Assembly (NCBI RefSeq): GCF_900091725.1
Contig: NZ_FMBW01000030.1
Coordinates: forward strand, 248,001 to 312,000
Reading direction: 5' to 3'
Length of the DNA stretch: 64,000 nt
Origin: Streptomyces sp. DvalAA-43
Lineage (GTDB): Bacteria > Actinomycetota > Actinomycetes > Streptomycetales > Streptomycetaceae
A program made the translations under genes and the position numbers. How positions within the stretch are numbered: position 1 is the stretch's first letter; every line of letters starts with the position of its first letter. This document shows positions 1 through 8,665 of this stretch, one piece after another. The notes beneath the pieces are model-generated. The model did not search any database. It saw only the letters and a program-made list of their open reading frames with translations, and had not been told where the DNA came from.

Positions 1-67
1 CTGACGGTCTCCACGACGGCTCTCCCCTTCCACTTCCGCGTCCACTGCGATGGTCTTCGTTCTCCAT

Positions 68-130
68 GGTGTCCCCTGGGCACTCCTTGATGCCCCCTGG
101 ACGCTCCACGGTGTCCCCTGGGCGACCCTT
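68..130. repeat. three 21-bp tandem repeats
   Basis: Three head-to-tail 21-bp units begin at 68, 89 and 110, with consensus GGTGTCCCCTGGGCnCTCC plus two variable bases. The first and third share their first 14 bases exactly; the middle unit has diverged. Twenty-one bases is two helical turns, so equivalent bases fall on the same DNA face. No gene is recognised from 1 to 352 apart from this array and the hairpin at 136-200. Confidence 0.7.
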
Positions 131-135
131 CCCCG

Positions 136-200
136 TAACCGGGGACCGCCTCCCCGTTTCGCGGGGACACCGATGCAAACGGGGAAACAGTCCCCGGTTA
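136..200. promoter_or_regulatory. nested inverted repeat upstream of the M6 protease
   Basis: Outer arms TAACCGGGGAC (136-146) and GTCCCCGGTTA (190-200) are perfect complements. Inner arms TCCCCGTTT (151-159) and AAACGGGGA (177-185) are also perfect complements. The interior loops are four bases on each side and the apical loop is 17 bases. It lies about 150 bases before the protease start. It could be a terminator of a gene to the left, a structured leader or an operator pair; there is no T-tract. Confidence 0.55.
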
Positions 201-352
201 TTTCCCTCCTTCTATGTGACCTGGGTCACATATTCGTGGCGGGAAACCAGCCGAACGGCGCACTCAACGAGCGCCCGCGCACCACCCGCAACAGGCTGAT
301 CCGCAGAGCGCAGTCAGGGCCGGCCGACTGCCGCGGACCCCGAGGCGCCTGT

Positions 353-1630
353 ATGCAAAAGCCCCGCCACCGGATACGCAACCAACGCCACCCGATCGCG
401 CTCGCCTCCGCAACAGCCCTGGTCATAGCCGCGATGGCCACGGCAAGCAGCACGCTCCCGACAGGCAGCCGGGCCTCGGCCGGCCCGGTGGCCACCGCGC
501 GTGCGGCAGGCATAGCCCCGTGCCGGATACCGGCGACCATGGGCGTACAGATGTCGGAGGGGGTGCCGACACCGGCGGGCTACGCCCGCTCCACGGGCCG
601 GATCCGCGCCCTCAACCTGATGATCGACTTCCCGGACGCACCGGGCGTCGGTTCGGCGATGACCCGGTACGCCGAATTCTTCCCGCAGACCACCGCCTGG
701 TTCCGGACCGCCTCGTACGGACGGCTCACCTACGTCCCCGACGCCCCCCTGAAGTCCTGGCTGCGGATGCCACTGCCGTTCGCGAAGTACGGGATACAGC
801 GCGGCTCACCGTACGAACCGGGCTACCACCACCTCGTCGACGACATCGTCGCCGCCGCCGATCCGAAGGTGGACTTCGCCAAGTACGACCTGATCAACAT
901 CCTGGTCACCCCGAACGCCGGGCCCTCCGCCCTGGACACCGTCCTGTCCGTGACCTTCTCCGGCAACGACGACGCCCCGCGGGCGGACGGCGTCCCGCTC
1001 GCCAACACGTCCTTCATCTACAGCCACCAGGACGACGGCTCGGGCTCGTTCAAGAAGACCGGATACCGCGTCCTGCCGCACGAGAACGGCCATGTCTTCG
1101 GCCTCCCCGACCTCTACACGATGGAGGGCGGCGGCTCGGTCGGGCACTGGGACATCATGTCCGAGGACTGGGGGGCCAATAACGACCTGCTGGGCTGGCA
1201 CAAGTGGAAGCTCGGCTGGCTGGACAACAAGCAGATCAGCTGCGCCGCGCGCTCCGGCACCAGCGACCATCTGCTCGGACCGCTGGCCACCCGGGGCGGC
1301 ACCAAGCTGGCGTTCGTACCGCTGAGCAGCGACTCCGGCTACGCGGTGGAGGTACGGACCCGGGCCGGCAACGACCAGGCGGTCTGCCGGCCGGGCGTGC
1401 TGATCTACAAGGTGAGCTCGGACGTCGACACCGGGCAGGGCCCGGTCTCCGTCGCGGACAGCACCAAGGGCAGCGCCGGCTGCACCCGGCTGCCCAACGT
1501 CCACACCGAGCTGTCCGACGCCACCTTCCAGCCCGGCCAGACCTTCACCGACCGGACCAGCAAGATACAGATATCCGTGGTCGACAAGGACGACAAGGGA
1601 AACTACCGGGTCCGCATAACCCGCCCCTGA
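353..1630 (+). CDS. secreted M6-family zinc metalloprotease
   Basis: A 425-residue exported protease of the M6 (immune inhibitor A) type. ATG at 353 is chosen because it follows GAGG at a suitable distance and begins a basic, then hydrophobic, Ala-rich signal peptide (residues 1 to about 50). The zinc site HENGH is at residues 243-247 and is followed by VFGLPD, the extended M6 signature with Glu244 as catalytic base. Downstream, the GHWDIMS segment is the family's Met-turn-like stretch. The C-terminal third resembles the beta-rich domain of the family. Its 3' end overlaps the convergent acyl-CoA ligase by 28 bases. The family degrades extracellular proteins; the substrate here is unknown. Confidence 0.9.
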   Translation: MQKPRHRIRNQRHPIALASATALVIAAMATASSTLPTGSRASAGPVATARAAGIAPCRIPATMGVQMSEGVPTPAGYARSTGRIRALNLMIDFPDAPGVGSAMTRYAEFFPQTTAWFRTASYGRLTYVPDAPLKSWLRMPLPFAKYGIQRGSPYEPGYHHLVDDIVAAADPKVDFAKYDLINILVTPNAGPSALDTVLSVTFSGNDDAPRADGVPLANTSFIYSHQDDGSGSFKKTGYRVLPHENGHVFGLPDLYTMEGGGSVGHWDIMSEDWGANNDLLGWHKWKLGWLDNKQISCAARSGTSDHLLGPLATRGGTKLAFVPLSSDSGYAVEVRTRAGNDQAVCRPGVLIYKVSSDVDTGQGPVSVADSTKGSAGCTRLPNVHTELSDATFQPGQTFTDRTSKIQISVVDKDDKGNYRVRITRP

Positions 1631-3474
1631 CCAGGCGCCCCGCCCCCGGCCGCGCCCCGGCTCCCCGGCCGTCCCCGGACCTCCGCCTCGACAGGCCCGC
1701 GCAGCTCCCGCTTGAGGATCTTCCCGGTCGGATTCCGGGGCAGCGGCTCGTCCCGTACGAGCACATGGGCCGGGACCTTGAACGCGGCCAGGCTGCGCCC
1801 GACGTGCGCCCTCAGCTCCTCGGCCGTGACGGTGGCACCGGCCCGCAGCCGCACGACGGCGGCGACCTCCTCGCCCAGGACCGGGTGCGCCACCCCCAGC
1901 ACCGCCGCGTCCTCGACGTCCGGGTGGTCGTGCAGCACGGCCTCGACCTCCACGCAGTACACGTTCTCGCCGCCGCGGATCACCATGTCCTTGATCCGGT
2001 CGACGACATCGACCCGCCCCTCGCGGACCACCGCGAGATCACCGGTCCGGAACCACCCGTCCGTGAACGCCCGCGCGGTCGCCGCCTCGTCGCGCCAGTA
2101 GCCGCGGATCAGGGACTGGCCGCGCAGCCACAACTCCCCGACCTCGCCCTCGGGCAGCGCCTCGCCCGCGGACCCGGCGATCCGCACCTCGGTGGTGGGG
2201 GTCGGACGGCCGACGCTGCCCGGGTGGAGCCGGTACTCGGCACCGAAATTCGCCAGGACTCCGCCACTGGTCTCGGTCAGGCCGTAGCCGTTGCGGGGTT
2301 CGATGCGGTCGCCGTACCGGGAGGTCAGCCGGGCGACCAGATCGGGCGGGGCGGCGGCGCCCCCGGTGTTCAGCATCCGCAGGCTCTCCAGGGCGTCGCC
2401 CGCCTGCTCGGCCGCGGCAAGCAGTTGGAGCGCGGTCGCCGGGACGCCCGCGTAGTGGGTGACGCCGTGCTCGCGGATCAGCCGCAGCGCCTCCTGCGCG
2501 TCCCACTTCCGCATCAGGACGAGGGTGCCCCCGGCCGCCATCGCCGCGTAGAAGCCGGTGAACGCGGCGACATGGAAGAACGGGAACGTCAGCAGCGACA
2601 CCGGGGCGGGCCCCTGCCCCGGGATGATCCCGCGGCCGAGCGCGGAGGCCGCCGCGTGGAACCTCGGGTTGAGCGCCGCCCCCGCCTGGGCGAGATGGGT
2701 GGCGACCGCGCCCTTGGGCCGGCCGGTGGTGCCGGAAGTGTAGAGGATCGTCGCGTCGTCCTCGGGCCGGATCTCGACCTCGGGGGGCGCGGCGAGCGGA
2801 TCGGGCGCGGGCAGGTCCTCGTACCGCTCGACGCCGCCCGGTGCCGCACCCTCCTCGTGGAAGACACCCGGTACCGATCCCTCCCCCTGGAGCCCGTCCG
2901 GTACCGCCTCCTCCCCGTGGAAGACGACCACGCGCGCCCCGTTCCGCGCCGCCCACCCGGCGACCCTGGGCAGCCGCTCGCCGTCCACCAGGAGAATCCT
3001 CGGCTCCGAGTCGTCCAGCGCGTAGGTGAACTCGTCCTCGGTCCACCAGGCGTTGAGCGGTACGGCGACCAGGCCGGCCAGCTGCGCCGCCCAGAAGGCG
3101 ATCTGCCACTCGGGGTGGTTGCGCATCGCGACGACGGCCCGGTCGCCCCGGCGGAGCCCGTACGTCCCGGTCATCCGGCAGGCCAGGGCGGACGCGGCGG
3201 CGAAGAACTCGGCGTACGAGTAGCAGCGCTCCGCCGAGATCAGGAAGGGGCGGTCCCCGAAGGCCCAGGTGGTCTCGACGAACTCGCGGAGCGTCCTGGG
3301 CCCGTCCGCGTACACGAGCGGGCCGATGTGCGCCCCGTCCTCCGTCCGCACCACGGCGAACGGGGCTCCGGGGGCGGTCAGCGCGGCTTCGATACGCAGG
3401 GCGGCCGCGGCCACGGCCGCCGGGTCGGGGCCGGGGGCGGCGGGGGTCGGGCCGGTCGGGTCGGTGTGCGGCAC
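1603..3474 (-). CDS. AMP-dependent acyl-CoA synthetase/ligase
   Basis: A 623-residue member of the ANL superfamily, which adenylates a carboxylic acid and transfers it to CoA. Visible motifs are the phosphate loop YTSGTTGRPKGA (near residue 245), YGLTETSGG (near 397), RTGDL (near 475) and the C-terminal catalytic-lysine segment NPTGKILKREL (near 583). Residues about 175-215 carry an internal duplication of a VFHxEEA-type sequence that looks like a local repeat expansion. The substrate cannot be read from sequence. Two TGAG-type repeats just upstream look like a TetR-family operator, which would suit a fatty-acid or acyl-CoA gene. Confidence 0.88.
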   Translation of the reverse strand: MPHTDPTGPTPAAPGPDPAAVAAAALRIEAALTAPGAPFAVVRTEDGAHIGPLVYADGPRTLREFVETTWAFGDRPFLISAERCYSYAEFFAAASALACRMTGTYGLRRGDRAVVAMRNHPEWQIAFWAAQLAGLVAVPLNAWWTEDEFTYALDDSEPRILLVDGERLPRVAGWAARNGARVVVFHGEEAVPDGLQGEGSVPGVFHEEGAAPGGVERYEDLPAPDPLAAPPEVEIRPEDDATILYTSGTTGRPKGAVATHLAQAGAALNPRFHAAASALGRGIIPGQGPAPVSLLTFPFFHVAAFTGFYAAMAAGGTLVLMRKWDAQEALRLIREHGVTHYAGVPATALQLLAAAEQAGDALESLRMLNTGGAAAPPDLVARLTSRYGDRIEPRNGYGLTETSGGVLANFGAEYRLHPGSVGRPTPTTEVRIAGSAGEALPEGEVGELWLRGQSLIRGYWRDEAATARAFTDGWFRTGDLAVVREGRVDVVDRIKDMVIRGGENVYCVEVEAVLHDHPDVEDAAVLGVAHPVLGEEVAAVVRLRAGATVTAEELRAHVGRSLAAFKVPAHVLVRDEPLPRNPTGKILKRELRGPVEAEVRGRPGSRGAAGGGAPGQGRVMRTR

Positions 3475-3490
3475 GAGCGATCTCTCTCAG

Positions 3491-3561
3491 CAGCTGAGTG
3501 TTTGCTCCGTACATGCGCGACGCTCAGCATCTGAGCGCTTGCTCAGTACACGCGCGACGCT
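3491..3561. promoter_or_regulatory. TetR-type operator repeats before the acyl-CoA ligase
   Basis: Two related blocks about 37 bases apart contain TGAGTGTTTGCTCC (3495-3508) and the perfect palindrome arms of TGAGCGCTTGCTCA (3532-3545). Each is followed by a GTACA-type and CGCGACGCT segment, so the whole block is duplicated. Position in the leader of the ligase gene and the dyad form suggest binding by a TetR-family repressor; no such regulator gene lies in the window. Confidence 0.5.
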
Positions 3562-3637
3562 ATGCCCGCCCCCGCCCCCCGTCAAGGCACCTGCCCCGCC
3601 GCCCCCGGGGCCGGGTCAGCGCGCGGCCGGGGCCCGG

Positions 3638-4228
3638 TCAGCGCGCGGCCGGATATCCGGCCCGAGCGGCGCCGACGAGCTCGTCCAGCCGCCCCGCGCC
3701 GAGGGCCCCGGACGCCGTCGAGGCGATCCGGCCACGCTCGTCCACGATCAGGGTCACGGGCAGCCCCTGGGTGGTCAGCAGCCCCTTGGGCAGTGTGAGG
3801 AGCTGCTTTCCGCGCGGGTCGACAATGCTCGGGTAGGGCATCTGGAACTTCTGGGCGAAGCCACGCGCCGCGCCGGGCGATCCGTCCCGGTTCAGCCCCA
3901 GGACCACGACGTCCTGCTCCTTCATCCTCTGGTGGAAGCTCACCAGGACCGGCGTCTCCTTGCGGCAGGGCTCGCACCAGGAGGCCCACGCGTTGACCAC
4001 GACGGTCTTGCCCGCGTAGTCGGAGAGACGCAGCGGGCGCCCGTCGACGTCGAACCCGGTGAAGTCCGGCGCGGCGGGACGGTGCGCGACGTCTATCAGG
4101 AGCGTGCCGTCCTTGCTGCGGTGATAGCCCTGGGGCGTACCGGGGTCGTTTCCACTGATCACGAGCGCGCCGATGAGAACGGCGGCGCAGGCCAGGGCGG
4201 CCAGGAAGGGAACAAGCGGGCGTTTCAT
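3638..4228 (-). CDS. TlpA/ResA-like membrane-anchored thioredoxin-fold protein
   Basis: A 196-residue protein with an N-terminal membrane anchor or uncleaved signal (residues 5-27) followed by an AhpC/TSA-redoxin fold. The redox motif WCEPC places the cysteines at 85 and 88, and the cis-Pro region GLPVTLIVD follows later. Start at ATG 4228 is supported by GAAGGA seven bases upstream; a longer frame upstream has no signal. Proteins of this type reduce disulfides outside the membrane, often for cytochrome c maturation, but no ccs genes are adjacent. The stop is 163 bases from the ligase start, and the gene is divergent from the serine protease. Confidence 0.88.
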   Translation of the reverse strand: MKRPLVPFLAALACAAVLIGALVISGNDPGTPQGYHRSKDGTLLIDVAHRPAAPDFTGFDVDGRPLRLSDYAGKTVVVNAWASWCEPCRKETPVLVSFHQRMKEQDVVVLGLNRDGSPGAARGFAQKFQMPYPSIVDPRGKQLLTLPKGLLTTQGLPVTLIVDERGRIASTASGALGAGRLDELVGAARAGYPAAR

Positions 4229-4418
4229 GGGGGGTCCTTCGGGGCGGCGGTGGTCACGCGCCACCCGGTGTCCGGGCCGGGGGCCCCGCCCCCGCGGCAC
4301 GCCGTCGCACCCCGGTCACCCGTGCGGCGACGCCCGGCGCTCCGAGGAGGATCCGGGACCCGCGGTGCGGTGCGGACGCGACACGCGGGAATGCGGAAAC
4401 ACCCCCGTGCATGCTGAA

Positions 4419-4459
4419 CAACGTTTCTTGCTGGTCAGTACAACGTTTCTTGCTGGTCA
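4419..4459. repeat. 19-bp direct repeat, 22-bp period
   Basis: The sequence CAACGTTTCTTGCTGGTCA occurs exactly at 4419-4437 and 4441-4459. It lies in the gap between the TlpA-like gene (minus strand) and the trypsin-like protease (plus strand). Two identical sites roughly two helical turns apart look like a paired activator or repressor site. Confidence 0.55.
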
Positions 4460-4710
4460 TTCAGAACGGTACGCCCACCCCCAACTCGCCCGACGAACAA
4501 CCCCCTTACCAGCGCGTGGCCGCGCACCCGCCCCCCTCTCGGCCGGACGGTCCCGCTCCGGTCCGCGCGCTCTCCCCCGTACGGAACGGGGGGGTAGCCA
4601 CAGCGTCGACCGGCCCGTTGCCCGGATGGCCCGGCACTTCTCGGACAACGAGGCTGAATGCATACGGATCCACCAAGCAACGGACCCACCAAGCAAAAAG
4701 GGAACTCTCT

Positions 4711-5571
4711 GTGTTCAGCCTCAAGCCGCCGCACCACCGAACCGCCCGCGCCGCCCGCACCGCCGCCGTCGGCGCTCTCGCCGCCGCGGCCTGCGCCACC
4801 GTCATGGCCGGCAGCGCCGGAGCCATCGTCAACGGATCGGACTCCACCGAGAGCTACCCGTTCATGGCGACCATCCCGGAGTCGGCCCCCACGCACGGTC
4901 TGAACGACGGGACCTGCGGGGCATCGCTGATCGACCGGCAGTGGGTACTGACGGCGGCCCACTGCGTGAAGGGCGACGGCCTCGAACTGGACGGCATCGT
5001 GCGCGTCGGCAGCGACCACCGCAAGTCCGGCGGCACCGTCCGGAAGATCGACCGGACCTTCGTCCACCCCGGCTATGTGAACGGCAACAACAAGGCCGCC
5101 AACAAGGACGACATCGCGCTGATACGCCTGGACCGCCCCGTCACCCAGAAACCCGTCCAGATCGCCGGGCGGGCCGGGAAGCCCGGCACACCGACCCGGC
5201 TGCTCGGCTTCGGCACCACCGTCGACACCGAGTTCGCGTTCCCCGACCGGCTCCAGGAGTTGAACACCCGCAGGGGCGCCGCATCCGAGTGCGCGCCCGG
5301 CTACGCGGACCGGACCCGGCTGTGCACCATCACCACCGTGCCCAAGGCCATGGCGTGCTTCGGTGACTCCGGCGGGCCGCAGGTCGTGAAGGGCCGGGGC
5401 GGCCGCTGGGAGCTGATCGGCGTCACCTCGGGGCCCGGCGCCCCGGGCGTGCCGTGCTCGGGAGGCCCCGGCCTCTACACCAGCGCGCCTGCTTACGTGG
5501 GCTGGATCGACAGGACCATGAGGACCAACCACGCCCCGTCGACCGCACCCCGGGGCTCAGACCTCACCTAG
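4711..5571 (+). CDS. secreted trypsin-like serine protease (S1 family)
   Basis: A 286-residue chymotrypsin-fold protease. GTG at 4711 is chosen because it follows AAAGGGAA and starts a twin-basic, Ala-rich signal peptide. The mature chain probably begins near AIVNGSDS, the usual IVxG start of an activated S1 enzyme. The catalytic triad is His84 (TAAHC), Asp134 (DDIALIRL) and Ser220 (GDSGGP). Cysteine pairs around His84 and Ser220 match the family. Just before the start there is a small duplication, CCACCAAGCAA twice, 18 bases apart. It ends with a hairpin at 5586-5617. The substrate is not predictable beyond trypsin-like specificity. Confidence 0.92.
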   Translation: MFSLKPPHHRTARAARTAAVGALAAAACATVMAGSAGAIVNGSDSTESYPFMATIPESAPTHGLNDGTCGASLIDRQWVLTAAHCVKGDGLELDGIVRVGSDHRKSGGTVRKIDRTFVHPGYVNGNNKAANKDDIALIRLDRPVTQKPVQIAGRAGKPGTPTRLLGFGTTVDTEFAFPDRLQELNTRRGAASECAPGYADRTRLCTITTVPKAMACFGDSGGPQVVKGRGGRWELIGVTSGPGAPGVPCSGGPGLYTSAPAYVGWIDRTMRTNHAPSTAPRGSDLT

Positions 5572-5585
5572 ACCGGCGTGATCCG

Positions 5586-5617
5586 AGTGCGGCTCCCCTT
5601 CGGCGGGGTGCCGCACT
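5586..5617 (+). terminator. hairpin after serine protease
   Basis: Arms AGTGCGGCTCCCC and CGGGGTGCCGCACT form a 13-bp stem with one mismatch around TTCGG. There is no T-run, as is common in Streptomyces. Confidence 0.5.
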
Positions 5618-5688
5618 TCGCCGTCGTCACCGGCCGCACGGCCGCCGGGTCTCCCTCTCTCCGGAGCCTGTCGCAATAGTCATTACAC

Positions 5689-5706
5689 TTGCGCAACCTC
5701 TAAAGT
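5689..5706 (+). promoter_or_regulatory. TTGCGCAA site 1 with -10-like TAAAGT
   Basis: Palindrome TTGCGCAA (5689-5696) is followed after four bases by TAAAGT (5701-5706), 63 bases before the tatB-like start. The same palindrome occurs in four other intergenic gaps up to 11363. Confidence 0.55.
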
Positions 5707-5768
5707 ATTGATGCCGGGGCCGCCCCGGCGGCGACCGGTCACGCGACCGCGAAGGCGAGAGGTGTCGG

Positions 5769-6275
5769 ATGTTCTCCGATGTGGGACCCCTGGAACTGGC
5801 GACGCTGGCGGTACTCGCCATCCTCCTGTTCGGGCCGGACAGACTGCCCGAGTTCATCCAGAACGCGGCGGCGCTCATCCGTAAGTTCCGCGAGTTCTCC
5901 GATAACGCGAAGCAGGAGATCCGCTCCGAACTGGGCCCGGAGTTCGCCGACTTCGAGTTCGAGGACCTGCACCCGAAGACATTCGTACGCAAGCACGTAC
6001 TCGACGACGAAGGCGAAGGCGACGACGAAGGCGGAAGCAACGGCCTCGCACTCGGGCTCGGCCTCGGGCCCGGACTCGGACTCGGACTCGGACTCGACGA
6101 GATCCGCAACTCCCTCGACCCGACGGAGGAGTTGACGGAGGCTGTCGATGCGCTCCGGTCGGCGGGCGACCCCCCTCCCGAGCGCGCGGCCTCACCGACA
6201 CGGGTCAACCTGACGAAGGAATCCGGGACAGAAGCAACAGCCCGAGCACCGATCAACCACTTCGACGCCACATGA
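5769..6275 (+). CDS. tatB: TatB-like twin-arginine translocase subunit
   Basis: A 168-residue protein with the TatA/B architecture. A short N-terminal segment (FSDVGPLEL) precedes a single transmembrane helix, then the hinge FGPDRLPEF, then a charged amphipathic helix. In Tat export the TatB protein pairs with TatC to recognise folded substrates. The E/D-rich tail contains an unusual Gly-Leu alternation (about residues 96-113) encoded by repeated CTCGGA hexamers, a likely slippage hotspot. The start follows GAGAGG. A TatA homologue is encoded nearby on the other strand, but no tatC is seen, so partner assignment is inferred from family only. Confidence 0.82.
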   Translation: MFSDVGPLELATLAVLAILLFGPDRLPEFIQNAAALIRKFREFSDNAKQEIRSELGPEFADFEFEDLHPKTFVRKHVLDDEGEGDDEGGSNGLALGLGLGPGLGLGLGLDEIRNSLDPTEELTEAVDALRSAGDPPPERAASPTRVNLTKESGTEATARAPINHFDAT

Positions 6276-6316
6276 CACCGCACCCCGCCGTGACCCAACT
6301 CACGTCACTTCAATGG

Positions 6317-6334
6317 TTGCGCAATGATTAAACT
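6317..6334 (+). promoter_or_regulatory. TTGCGCAA site 2 with -10-like TAAACT
   Basis: TTGCGCAA (6317-6324), four bases, then TAAACT (6329-6334), the same spacing as site 1. The -10-like box is six bases from the ATG at 6341, which fits leaderless transcription. Confidence 0.55.
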
Positions 6335-6340
6335 GTCGTC

Positions 6341-6571
6341 ATGGACACAGGAACCCCGACGGGGTGGGAAGCGGCGGTACTTTTCGGGGGCCCCGCGGAC
6401 GGCGTGCGGATGCGGGTCGCCGACCGGCCGCGAACGATCCAGGTGACCTGCCCCTGTGAGCTGGAAGCCCCGTCGAACGGGATGCGCGCGGAGGCGCTGC
6501 ACATCTACCGTCGCGACCTGCGAGTGAAGAGCGAGCCGCTGCGGTACGGCTTCGACGGGGCCAGCCCCTGA
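6341..6571 (+). CDS. small conserved hypothetical protein
   Basis: A 76-residue soluble protein with no signal peptide or membrane segment. The GGPADGVRMRVADRP segment and the CPCELEAP pair of cysteines are the most distinctive features. The function is not recognised. The ATG has no Shine-Dalgarno sequence and lies just after a -10-like TAAACT, so leaderless expression is likely. It sits between the TatB-like and TatA-like genes and shares their TTGCGCAA promoter element. Confidence 0.6.
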   Translation: MDTGTPTGWEAAVLFGGPADGVRMRVADRPRTIQVTCPCELEAPSNGMRAEALHIYRRDLRVKSEPLRYGFDGASP

Positions 6572-6589
6572 TGGAGCGATACGCGCTAC

Positions 6590-6877
6590 TCAGCGGGCGG
6601 CGTCGCTCTCCGCCACGGAACGGGCCGACGCGACATCGCCCGGTGCCGCCCGGATGGTCCGCGGCGTCTCCTGCACCGGGGCATCCTCGGCGGGAGCGGG
6701 AGCGGCAGCGGGCTCCGCGGCGCCGTCCTGCTTCATGGCCTTGGCCTCGCTCTTGAGGATGCGCATCGACTTGCCCAGGGACCTGGCGGCCTCCGGCAGT
6801 TTCTTCGAGCCGAACAGCACGATCACCACGATCGCGACGATCAGCAGGTGCCAGGGTTCCAGTCCGTTGCGGAGCAT
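6590..6877 (-). CDS. tatA: TatA/E-like twin-arginine translocase subunit
   Basis: A 95-residue TatA-type protein that would form the protein-conducting part of the Tat system. The start at 6877 gives [13 protein letters not shown] and a single membrane helix, then the hallmark FGSKKLPE and the amphipathic helix [12 protein letters not shown]. The tail is rich in Ala, Pro and Glu. Upstream in-frame codons would add a non-homologous extension and are rejected. It is divergent from the LCP gene, with a TTGCGCAA palindrome in the shared gap. Genomes of this genus usually have another tatA beside tatC, so this may be an accessory copy. Confidence 0.88.
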   Translation of the reverse strand: MLRNGLEPWHLLIVAIVVIVLFGSKKLPEAARSLGKSMRILKSEAKAMKQDGAAEPAAAPAPAEDAPVQETPRTIRAAPGDVASARSVAESDAAR

Positions 6878-6951
6878 CCCGCCCACCCCATTCTCTTCAT
6901 CCGGCAGAGGTGGGTACCGGGCGCACCACACCACCTGTAACGCTTGCTACA

Positions 6952-6959
6952 TTGCGCAA
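6952..6959. promoter_or_regulatory. TTGCGCAA site 3, divergent tatA / LCP gap
   Basis: The palindrome lies 75 bases from the tatA-like start and 66 bases from the LCP start. It is followed by CTGTACAAC, which keeps the AA step seen downstream of the other sites. Confidence 0.5.
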
Positions 6960-7024
6960 CTGTACAACCTTGCAGTGGGGCCAGACGTCCCCTTCGTATG
7001 AGGCAGACGGATGAGGGCGTACGC

Positions 7025-8572
7025 ATGACAACCAGCCACCCGGCGGCTCCACCGCGGCGCAGGCGCACGGCACCGGCGCCGCGCGAGGGCGGACGGCGCA
7101 ACGTCCCCGAAGGACGGCGCGACGTCCGCGCAGGACGACGCCGCAAACGCAGCCGGCTGCGAATAGCCCTCGCCATAGCCCTGTCCATACTCGTGCTCGG
7201 CGCAGCCGGGCTCGGCTGGATCTTCCTCGAACTGAACGGAAACATCGACACGTTCAGCGCGGACGGCATCTCCGGAGAACGCCCCGAGGCGGCGAAGGGC
7301 GCGAACGTCCTCGTCATCGGATCGGACGCGCGCACCGGCGGCAACAGCGCGCTGGGCGGCGGGGACAAGGACGACATCGGCCGCTCCGACACCGCCTTCC
7401 TGCTCCATGTCTACGCCGACGGCCGGCACGCCGTCGCCGTGTCCATTCCGCGCGACACCCTGGTCACCATCCCGCCCTGCAAACTGCCGGACGGCTCCTG
7501 GACCAAGACCCGGACCAACACCATGTTCAACGCGGCCTACTCCGTGGGCCAGACGGCCAAGGGCAGTCCCGCCTGCACCCAGAACACCGTCGAGGAACTC
7601 ACCGGGCTGCGCGTGGACCACACGGTGGTCGTCGACTTCAAGGGCTTCGCAGAGCTGACGGACGTGGTCGGCGGTGTGAAGGTGTGCCTGCCGCAGGACA
7701 TCCACCAGAAGGACCTCAACCCCAACCGCACCACTCGGGGAAAGCTCCTCTTCCGCAAGGGGGAGCAGACGGTCGCCGGTCAGAAGGCCCTGGACTACGT
7801 ACGTATCCGGCACGGCATCGGCGACGGCTCCGACATAGGCCGTATCAAGCGCCAACAGGCTTTCGTGGCCAGCCTGATCGCACGGGTGAAGAGCGACGGC
7901 CTCACCCCCACCAAGCTGCTGCCGCTCGCCGATGCCGCCACCAAGTCGATGACGGTCGACCCCGGTCTCGGCTCGGCCGACAAACTGATCTCCTTCGCGA
8001 TGTCCCTGAGAGACATCGACCTGCACAACACCAAGTTCGTCACCATCCCCTGGCGGTACGAGGGTGCTCGCGTGGCGATCGTCCAGCCGGACGCCGACGA
8101 GCTCTGGGCCGCGCTGAAGGCCGACCGGACCATCGACGGCAAGGACGCCAGCGGCAAGAAGGGCGCGGCGACGGCCTCCGCCTCACCGAGCGCCGAGGAG
8201 CCCGTCTCCGGGGACGGTATCGACGTCGCCGTCTACAACGGCACCACCACCAAGGGGCTCGCCGCACGTGCCGCAACCGCTCTCACCGACCACGGATTCA
8301 CCGTCACCGGTACGGGGAACGCGAGCACCCAGGACCACGCCGACACCGTGATCGAGTACGGGCCGGGGCAGAAGAGCCGGGCCGAGAGCGTCGCCGGACT
8401 CTTCCCCGGTGCCCGGCTGCAGTCGGGCACCGGCACGGGCATCAGCGTGATCCTGGGCCGGTCCTACCCGGCCGAGGGCCCCTCGGCCAAGGCGACCGGG
8501 GTGCCCAAGGCCGTGGCCGACGACGCCCGCTCGGCCGATGACGACCTGTGCTCCAACCTGTCGTACGGGTAG
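7025..8572 (+). CDS. LCP (LytR-CpsA-Psr) family protein with LytR C-terminal domain
   Basis: A 515-residue membrane-anchored protein that would transfer polymer chains such as wall teichoic acid, teichuronic acid or glycan onto peptidoglycan. A basic cytoplasmic head of about 45 residues is followed by one membrane helix (about 48-70). The extracytoplasmic LCP core has GSDARTGG, the Asp/Arg motif SIPRDTLV, and a later VRIRHGIGDGSDIGRIKRQQ segment. A Ser/Ala linker leads to a LytR_C domain beginning at VAVYNGTTTKGLA (about residue 400). ATG 7025 follows GAGGGCG. The divergent gap with tatA holds a TTGCGCAA site. Confidence 0.9.
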   Translation: MTTSHPAAPPRRRRTAPAPREGGRRNVPEGRRDVRAGRRRKRSRLRIALAIALSILVLGAAGLGWIFLELNGNIDTFSADGISGERPEAAKGANVLVIGSDARTGGNSALGGGDKDDIGRSDTAFLLHVYADGRHAVAVSIPRDTLVTIPPCKLPDGSWTKTRTNTMFNAAYSVGQTAKGSPACTQNTVEELTGLRVDHTVVVDFKGFAELTDVVGGVKVCLPQDIHQKDLNPNRTTRGKLLFRKGEQTVAGQKALDYVRIRHGIGDGSDIGRIKRQQAFVASLIARVKSDGLTPTKLLPLADAATKSMTVDPGLGSADKLISFAMSLRDIDLHNTKFVTIPWRYEGARVAIVQPDADELWAALKADRTIDGKDASGKKGAATASASPSAEEPVSGDGIDVAVYNGTTTKGLAARAATALTDHGFTVTGTGNASTQDHADTVIEYGPGQKSRAESVAGLFPGARLQSGTGTGISVILGRSYPAEGPSAKATGVPKAVADDARSADDDLCSNLSYG

Positions 8573-8665
8573 GGCAGCCCGACAGGTGGTCGCGCCCACC
8601 GAGCGGGCGCGGGCCCGGCCGGGGGCAGGTCGCCGCCCGGCCCGGGGCAGGTCGTCGCGCAGCCT

